DNA of 64,000 bases from Muscardinus avellanarius (Eukaryota > Chordata > Mammalia > Rodentia > Gliridae), in the NCBI GenBank assembly GCA_963383645.1, contig OY726569.1, forward strand, positions 24,845,054 to 24,909,053, read 5' to 3'. Position 1 is the first letter of the stretch. Every line of letters starts with the position of its first letter. Below, piece by piece: positions 57,390-64,000 of this stretch. Both the position numbers and the translations under genes were made by a program. The notes below the pieces were generated by a model that had not been told where the DNA came from, did not search any database, and saw nothing but the letters and a program-made list of their open reading frames with translations.

Positions 57390-58340
57390 TGGAAAGAAAC
57401 ATCTCAGCATGCTTAAAAACATGCACCATGAGATAAAATCTAAACTCCACAAGATAAAATACCTTTGGGAATATCCAGCAATTTTCTAGGTGTTTTATTA
57501 CATGAAAACCATGAAAAAAGAAAATGTGTTTATTCCAGTTTGTTCTTTTTGAGAACTGAAAGTAATTTTAACCAACAATTTATCATAGAACTTACGACAT
57601 CTCCTTAACTTAGTCATTTTAGTGATTCAAATAGCAGTTCATTTTGTTTTATTAGTTTAATCCGTGTATAAATAGTATTGTAGCATTGAAGTGGAAGAGA
57701 ATTCAAATTCTTTGAGAGGAGAATTAAAATTAAAAATTGCTTTTGACTTCAAAATATGCAAAATGTCCTATCTCCGCACCCCAGACTCCATAGAAAAACC
57801 ATCCTTTGGACAGTTCATCGATTTCTTCGAATGCAGTATATATTTCCATGACTATGTGTATTAAATTGTATTATAATGATCTCTTTACACATATGTTTCT
57901 CCTATGAGATTGTGTGACATTTGTGGGATAAGACTAGGAGAGGAGAAAATAAGGAGGAAGGGAAGGAACAAGGCTACCCTCCTCCTGAGAAGTCTAACTT
58001 CTTTTCCTAAGAGAATGATCTGTGTCCTTGAGGATATGATTCTTACCTTTCTCTTGTAACACCATCCTAAATCATTGAATTGTGGCTTAAAAAGGAGTTT
58101 GATATAAATAGAAGAAATTTAAAGCAGTTAAATAAGATGCTGAAGACTACTTTCCTACTCAAAAATAAGAGCATAAACCTTGCCAGTATGAGAAAGTTTA
58201 AGCCAGCATAAAATAGGCTCAAATAATTATCTGTAAAATGAAAAGTACAAGATAGTTGAATTCCAGGGACTAAAACATTCTTGCATAGTAGGGACAATTT
58301 CAGGTGTGCGCTCATCCTCTGACTTTGCAGTCCTGAGCAT
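57390..58340. other. Unique sequence downstream of OR gene 3
   Basis: AT-rich. It probably includes the 3' UTR of the minus-strand receptor. No other gene recognised. Confidence 0.45.
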
Positions 58341-59276
58341 CTACCCTTTCTGCTTTTCCTTTGAGACTTTGTGATTCCACAGTCTTTTCATGGCACTCTT
58401 GACGTCCTCGTTCCTCAGTGTGTAGATGAGTGGGTTTAGCATTGGGGTGATGGTGGTGTAAAACACAGACACAACCTTATCTAGTGGGAAGGTTGTGGAT
58501 GGGCGGAGATAAATAAAGATGCAAGGGACAAAGAAAAAAGTTACTACAGTCAGATGGGACCCACAGGTAGACAGAGCTTTGCGCCGGCTCTCTGCAGACC
58601 GTTTCCGAAGACTAAATAGAATGACTGTGTAGGAGGCCAGAAGAATGAGGAAACACCCCAGGGAGATGACACCACTGTTAGCAACCACCAACATGTTTAC
58701 CAGGGTTGTATCGGCACAGGCAAGTTTTAGGACTGGGTGGACATCACAAAAATAGTGGTCGATGACCTGAGCATTGCAGAAGGGAAGCTGAAAGGTCAGG
58801 AGGGTCTGGATGAAAGAGTGAGCCAGGGCCCCCAGCCAAGAGAGTGAGACCAGCACAACGCAAACATTGGCACTCATAATGGTGGTGTAACGAAGGGGAT
58901 GGCAGATGGCAGCGTACCGGTCAAAAGCCATGACAGTCAAAACAAAGATCTCAGCACAACCAAAGAAGTGGAAGGTAAACATCTGAGCTATACAGCCCCA
59001 GTAGGAGATAGTCTTTTTGTTGGAAACAAAGTCTGCAATCATCTTGGGTGCCGTGGCTGAGGAGTAGGCAATGTCCACGAAGGACAGGTTACTGAGGAAG
59101 AAATACATGGGTGTGTGAAGCCGGGAATCACAAAATACTGTCAACAAGATGAGTAAGTTCCCCCCCAGGATCACCATGTAAAAGAGGAGGAACAGGGCAA
59201 AGAACATCAACTGCATTCCAGGATCTTGGGAAAGTCCTGAGAAGATAAATTCAGTGACATTGGTGGTTACTTCCAT
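58341..59276 (-). CDS. Olfactory receptor, family 4 (possibly the OR4Q3 orthologue by position)
   Basis: An intact 311-residue odorant GPCR. N-glycosylation site at N6 (NVT), GN at 39-40 in TM1, LHTPMYFFLSNLSFVD at 54-69, MAFDRYAAICHPL at 116-128, C95 and C177 for the extracellular disulphide, ASY at 214-216, RKALSTCGSH at 232-241, and PMLNPLIYTLRNEDVKSAMK at 278-297. IDHYFCDVHPVLKLAC at about 172-187 is a family 4 type second extracellular loop. An upstream in-frame ATG (59381) would add 35 residues, but a good splice acceptor lies between it and 59276, so the shorter form with the normal OR N-terminus is chosen. The subfamily is not certain; its place beyond OR4N and OR4M suggests OR4Q. Confidence 0.94.
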   Translation of the reverse strand: MEVTTNVTEFIFSGLSQDPGMQLMFFALFLLFYMVILGGNLLILLTVFCDSRLHTPMYFFLSNLSFVDIAYSSATAPKMIADFVSNKKTISYWGCIAQMFTFHFFGCAEIFVLTVMAFDRYAAICHPLRYTTIMSANVCVVLVSLSWLGALAHSFIQTLLTFQLPFCNAQVIDHYFCDVHPVLKLACADTTLVNMLVVANSGVISLGCFLILLASYTVILFSLRKRSAESRRKALSTCGSHLTVVTFFFVPCIFIYLRPSTTFPLDKVVSVFYTTITPMLNPLIYTLRNEDVKSAMKRLWNHKVSKEKQKG

Positions 59277-59311
59277 GGGGCCCTGGGCAGGACTGGTGGC
59301 AGCTCTGGATC

Positions 59312-59330
59312 TCTGCAAAAATAACCATGT
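59312..59330 (-). promoter_or_regulatory. Splice acceptor before the OR gene 3 coding exon
   Basis: On the minus strand GGTTATTTTTGCAG ends just before 59312, giving 36 bases of 5' UTR before the ATG. Confidence 0.7.
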
Positions 59331-59334
59331 GTTA

Positions 59335-59830
59335 TAACCATCATATGCATTAACAAACTTAACTGAACAATCCCATGACAATATCTAAGTGCTACAAACT
59401 ATGGTAGAGAGAATTTTATTTCTTGAACATGGTTTATAAATATTTTCTCATCAATTTTATTGATTCAAATTGAATATTTTGTTCCATTAGTCTTACAGTT
59501 CCTTTCTCCTAAATAAGAATATCCGCCCCCCATTCCTCTTCTCCTCTTCCTCCTTCTCATCTACTCCTTCAGAATTCTGGCTAGAACAAAAAAAAATTTT
59601 AAATCATTTATTAAATGCATAAATTTATTTTAGAGGCTGTAAAATAATAATAATACAGTGTAGATACAACCAGCCAAAATCTGAGATCTGGTATCTAAAA
59701 TTCTAGGTGAATCTTTTAAATATAATATTACAAATCAGCTTTATAGAAGTAACTTTCTACTTAATCAATAAGAAAAACTCAATATCTGGCTTTCAAATTA
59801 AATTAAAAGTCTCAATACAAAATCGAAAAT
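59335..59830. other. Unique sequence upstream of OR gene 3
   Basis: AT-rich, likely intronic for the receptor. No repeat recognised. Confidence 0.4.
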
Positions 59831-59834
59831 TCAA

Positions 59835-60646
59835 TCATAAAATCCAAATAACCCAAATCAAGAAATGGGCAATTGGACTAAATAGACACTTCACAAAAGA
59901 AGAAATACAAATGGTCAATAAATACATTGCAATGTTAAACATCATTAGCAATCAGGGAGATGTGAATCAAAGCTATGCTGAGATTCCATCTAACCCCAAT
60001 TAGAATGACAATCATCAAGATTTCAAATAATAGTAAATGCTGGTGAGGATGTGGAGAAATAGAAATTCTTATACATGGTTGGTGGGATTACAAATTAGTG
60101 CAGCCACTAAAGGGATCAGTAAAAGTTTCCTCAAAAAACTGAGAATGGATCCAACATATGATCCAGCTATACCACTCCTGGGAATCTTTCCAAAAGGACT
60201 AAAATCAGAGTATTATAGTAATTATATGTACATCCAGGTTTATAGTAGCACAAGTCACAATAGTCAAATTATGTGACCAACTTAGGTGTCCATCAATGGA
60301 TGGGTGAATTACAAGTTATGGATATATACATAATGGGATTCTACTCGGCAATAAAAAAAGGAAATTTTTTCAGAAAAATTGATGGACCTAGAGAACATTA
60401 TGGTAAGTGAAATTGACCTGTCAGAGAAAATGAAGGATCATATGTTTTCTGTCATATGCAGAAGCTAGAGAGTAATCAAGATACAAGAGACACTTTAAAT
60501 AATGGACAAGCAACCCCAGTAGGGTGAGGGAGGTGATCTAGGGGAGGAGTGGGGAGCAGGAAAATTAATGATTAATGTCATCCCCATTATGTATATTGTA
60601 TGTAATATATACCATTATATATTATGCATCATGTATATAATATATA

Positions 60647-60680
<34 letters not shown>

Positions 60681-60815
60681 TATGAGAATACCAGTGGGGA
60701 ATGGGAAGGGAGTCAAAGGGGAGCTCACCAAGTGCTGTGTGCATGTATGTAACTGTCACTATGAACCACATAATGATGTGCATTACAGCCAAAAAAAATA
60801 TTTTTAAATAATAAT
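59835..60815 (+). mobile_element. L1, sense, 5'-truncated
   Basis: ORF2 C-terminus ('caagaaatgggcaattgg', coding like [16 protein letters not shown]; then MDPTYDPAIPLLGIFPK) and a 3' UTR with 'accaagtgctgtgtgcatg' to about 60815. Several stops. Confidence 0.85.
60644..60676. repeat. (AT)n microsatellite within L1 3' UTR
   Basis: About 14 AT units. Confidence 0.93.
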
Positions 60816-60873
60816 AAACTTTTCTGAAATATTGTAAATTTTCATCTCCATCTCTATTAACAACATCTCTTGC

Positions 60874-61060
60874 AGGGAGTGGTGGCGCACGCTTGTAATC
60901 CCCACACTTGGGAGGCGGAGACAAGAGGATCACGCAGGTTCAAAGCCAGACACACTGGCTTAAGAGACCCTGTTTCCAAATTAAAAAATGTAAAATAGGT
61001 CTGGGAGTGTAGACCGGAGGTAGAAGAGTGTCCAGGAACCCCAGTACCACACAAAAAGAA
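60874..61060 (+). mobile_element. 7SL-tRNA SINE, short-head hairpin subtype
   Basis: 'gggagtggtggcgcacgc', 'aagccagacacactggctta' (one hairpin arm mutated), tail 'gtagaccggaggtagaag' and 'ccaggaaccccagtacc'. Confidence 0.93.
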
Positions 61061-61064
61061 TATC

Positions 61065-62040
61065 TTCTTCATAGAGAATAGAAAAAGCAGAACCTGACAC
61101 TGTGTGGTATGTTTGTACTTCATCAACTGAACCACTTTGGATAAAAATCTATCTCCTTTGAATCTGCTTTCTTGTGTATAAAAATGGATAATGAAACTAT
61201 TGTTTCAGAATTAAATGAAAACATCAGTGTAACTTTTTATTATATTTATAAAGTAGTTTTCATCACTTGACTCTATAAAGTGATATATCTCTAGAATTGA
61301 TAATTTGATCTATTTAGCTCATATGAAAGTTATATAGTACAACTACTAGAAAATACTAAAATGTTTATACAACTTTATTCCCAAAGTAATAAACTATAAT
61401 ATCTCCTATCTCCAGTGCAACAGGCAAGACCATCACAATATGCATGGTTTGTGCCCACATTTCTCAAGTTAAATTTCAGTGGCAGTACAACAGTAAGTTA
61501 TATGATACTGCTTGTTAATACAGACATCATTTCACTTTACATTTATTAACAATCAGATAGAGGAGGGCTACATGTAAACTATCACAGCTCTTGGTGATGG
61601 GCAAGGCAGCCCTGGGGTGGGAAAGGGGAGAGGGGTTTGGGTCACCTTCACAGAGAATGTCATCTCTAAATGGAAGGAAAAATGAGTTAACTTGATAATG
61701 AAAGGGGCACAGGGTGGTGTGTAGGGTGTAAGAACAGAAGAGTGGATAGGGCAGAAACACCATCACAACCCTAGTGAATAGCTTAAATGAAGCATAAATC
61801 ATCTTGACAAACCGATGGGGAATGCCAACAGATTTGATATGGTAGAGGAGAAAGTCCTTGTAGAGAAGGGTCAGGGCATGAGAATGAAAGAAAAGAATCC
61901 CAGACCATAAAGGCTCTTGTGATTAAACTAAGGAGTTAGAGATTTGTCCTGAATAATTTAGGATACCATGAAGGTCATGCTATGGGAGGAGGAAACCTGG
62001 AAGAGGAGGTGACAGAGAAATGTTGTTAAAAAGAAGATAC
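61065..62040. other. Unique sequence
   Basis: No gene or named repeat recognised. Confidence 0.4.
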
Positions 62041-62046
62041 TCAGAG

Positions 62047-62262
62047 CCGGGCATGGTGCTGCACGCTTGTAATCCCAGCATTCGGGAGGCTGAGACAGAA
62101 GGATTGCAGTTTGCAGACAGCCTCAGCTACTTAGCGAGGCCTTCCGCATCTTAGTGAGACCCTGTTTCAAAATAAAGAATAAAAAATAAGGCAGGGGGTG
62201 TAGCTTGGAGGTAGAATGCCCCTGGGTTCCATTTCCAGACCCGCAAAAAAAAAAAAAAAAGA
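62047..62262 (+). mobile_element. 7SL-tRNA SINE, long-head subtype, well preserved
   Basis: Head 'gccgggcatggtgctgcacg', 'cagctacttagcgaggcctt', tail 'gtgtagcttggaggtagaatg', then 17 A. Confidence 0.95.
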
Positions 62263-62264
62263 CT

Positions 62265-62425
62265 CTCAGAACCCAATTTACCTAGCTTCAAATCCCAACC
62301 TTATCTCTTGCTAACTTTAAGTAATTTAGCTTCCTTTTGCCTCAGTTTAGTCTGAGCACACATGCACACTAAGAGGTAAAATGTGGAGAATAGTGCATAT
62401 CACATAAAGTATTATAAGTACAAAT
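62265..62425 (+). mobile_element. MIR (ancient SINE)
   Basis: 'gcttcaaatcccaaccttat', 'aagtaatttagcttccttttgcctcagttt', and 'gtaaaatgtggagaatagtg' follow the MIR order. Confidence 0.7.
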
Positions 62426-62427
62426 AT

Positions 62428-62432
62428 CTATT

Positions 62433-62467
<35 letters not shown>

Positions 62468-62470
62468 TTT
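62428..62470. repeat. (TTTA)n microsatellite
   Basis: About 10 TTTA units, the T-rich tail of the antisense SINE that follows. Confidence 0.95.
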
Positions 62471-62672
62471 TGGTAGTAATGGGGATGTAACCCAGAGGCT
62501 TTCTACCTCTGGGCTATACTCCCAGACCTATTTTATATTTTATTTGGAATCAGGGTCTCACTAAGTTGCTGTGAGCCTCACTAAGTAGATGAGGCTGGCT
62601 TCGAACCTGGCGATCCTCCTGTCTCAGCCTCTCATGCATGGGGATTACAAGTGTGCACTCCACAACCGGCTT
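62471..62672 (-). mobile_element. 7SL-tRNA SINE, intermediate subtype, antisense
   Basis: 'tggtagtaatggggatgtaaccc', 'ctctgggctatactcccagacc' and 'gaggctggcttcgaacctgg', with the long middle retained. Confidence 0.92.
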
Positions 62673-62934
62673 ATATTACATATTTAAAGCACTAAGTACA
62701 TGATACATTTTAAGTGAACACATCATCTTCATTGTGCATCTTAGCTGCTGGAGAATGCTGGAAGGGGAAGAGAAGTTTGGATAGGAGTCATTTTAGGACA
62801 CTAATCTCCTTACCATGTTCATCTCCTAATTCCCATTGGTCCATACTTGTCAAAATCTTAGAAAGTGTATCTACGTCTGCCATCCACCTCTCAAATACAT
62901 TCTTTTGACTAGAGCAGTAATAAAAGTAGCAGTT

Positions 62935-63072
62935 TAAATGATGCTATGTACATATATGAAATTCTCAATTTCAAGGACATGTACAGGGAAGGGGAGCTAG
63001 TGGGGTGGGATCCAGAGGGAAACACACCGTCACTCTTATAAAGATGTATAATTCCAATGCACCAACAGGAGA
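62935..63072 (+). mobile_element. L1 3' UTR fragment
   Basis: 'gatgctatgtacatatatga', a G-rich tract and 'tgtataattccaatgcacc' at the end. Confidence 0.65.
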
Positions 63073-63134
63073 ATATAAACTAAAAGTAGTATATAACCTC
63101 TATCTTTTCATAGCTTTTATTTTATTTATTTGTA

Positions 63135-63318
63135 TTTAGAGATTCTATGTCTGAATTATACCCCATCTCGTGTTTGTTTGTTTGTTTGTTTTTAAATAGG
63201 TTCTCACTAAGTTGCTGAGTCTCACTAAGTTGCTGAGGCTGTCCTTGAACCTATAATCTTCCTGTCTCAGATTCCTAACTACTGGGATTGCAGGCAAGAG
63301 CCATCAGGCCTAGCTTCT
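63135..63318 (-). mobile_element. 7SL-tRNA SINE, antisense, diverged
   Basis: 'tctgaattatacccc', a TTTG run, 'ctaagttgctgaggctgtcc', and 'actactgggattgcagg'. Confidence 0.8.
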
Positions 63319-63319
63319 T

Positions 63320-64000
63320 TCACAGCTTTCCAGGCAAGATATCCAAAGATGGCTGGGCAGCTTTTCTATTCTTCCTGAAATGAACTTATCTAGGATCCCT
63401 TCTCCAGATGTCATAAATTAAACCCCAGAGCTCAAAACCTCTTACTATTCTCATTGTGAGAATAAATTAAAGTTTAAACAGGATTAATGTTGGAACAACT
63501 AGGCTGGACTCAGAACTTTCTCAGGCTATGCAACATAACACCATTTGCCTAGCTTCTCTTAACCTTAGAGGTCTCTCCTGTGAGATAATTCCACCTGTGG
63601 TAAGCATCAAATTAGATATGCACATAAAGGCAATAAGTTATATGCAATTCTATCATGATCGTTTTAGTGATGGCACTTTTTAAGAACATCAGTAGCGGCC
63701 ACCTGAACTCTGGGCCACTACGTACCTCTATGGGACTGATTATTTCCACCTGTCTGCCCAGTTGCTTAGGTCTCTCTAGAACAAAGTTAGCTCTACTCAG
63801 ATCTATGGTGTTAAAGACAACAGGTTGTTACTTAATTTAACTCCACATGCTCACCTAAAGTATATCAGATAAAATAATTAGCAAATAATTCAGCTTCTGA
63901 ATTTTTCTAACAGCCCTAGTTCTTCCTATGACTGATTTACAAAGCCCAGAGATCAAACATGCTGGTTCTTTCTTAGCAAACTCCATCCTAAGGAAAGACC
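63320..64000. other. Unique sequence to window end
   Basis: No gene or named repeat recognised. Confidence 0.4.

Noticed and set aside
59277..59381. Longer N-terminus of OR gene 3 from an upstream ATG
   Set aside because: A good acceptor (TTATTTTTGCAG) separates it from the coding exon, and the normal OR N-terminus begins at 59276.

Overview
This window is nuclear DNA from a placental mammal. Three single-exon olfactory receptor (OR) genes of family 4 are the only intact protein genes found; almost everything else is retrotransposons, simple repeats and AT-rich unique sequence. The main short repeat is a chimeric SINE with a 7SL/Alu-like head and a tRNA-like tail. About 30 whole or partial copies are present, some inserted into others. 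True dimeric Alu and rodent B2 are absent. This SINE type is known from tree shrews (Tu elements) and from squirrel- and dormouse-related rodents (B1-dID-type elements). I therefore place the source in Euarchontoglires, most likely a tree shrew or a squirrel-like rodent. I cannot decide between them from sequence alone.

Layout. 1-5.83 kb: a nearly full-length L1 (+ strand) with decayed ORF1 and ORF2, its 5' end cut off by the window edge. 5.88-10 kb: SINE debris, an ancient L1 3' end, and a young truncated L1 with a 5' inversion. 10.4-11.3 kb: OR gene 1 (OR4N type, minus). 12-16 kb: unique DNA with two SINEs. 16.2-19.25 kb: an antisense L1 with its long 5' UTR joined directly to the end of ORF2. 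20.2-25 kb: an older L1 with a large 5' inversion, carrying four SINEs. 25.5-26.1 kb: an ancient L1. 28.3-29.25 kb: OR gene 2 (OR4M1 type, minus). 29.7-46.8 kb: many SINEs, old L1 pieces and simple repeats. 46.3-51.56 kb: old L1 sequence split by a composite LINE (47.3-50.24 kb). 53.1-56.13 kb: a second copy of the same composite LINE. 58.3-59.3 kb: OR gene 3 (family 4, minus). 59.8-64 kb: L1, SINE, MIR and unique sequence.

The three ORs share orientation, and each has a convincing splice acceptor 11-36 bases upstream of its ATG. This matches the usual OR layout, in which one exon holds the whole coding region and follows non-coding 5' exons. The OR4N-OR4M order resembles the OR4 cluster on human 14q11.2 (recalled, not searched).

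The most interesting structure is the pair of composite LINEs. Each has an L1 5' UTR and ORF1, but ORF2 is replaced by a reversed piece of a much older L1 plus about 250 bp of unassigned sequence, followed by a short L1 3' UTR. Each copy has its own different target-site duplication, so the chimera appears to have moved as a unit. This would make it an ORF1-only, HAL1-like non-autonomous family. One copy also shows a twin-priming inversion that kept the complete 5' UTR.
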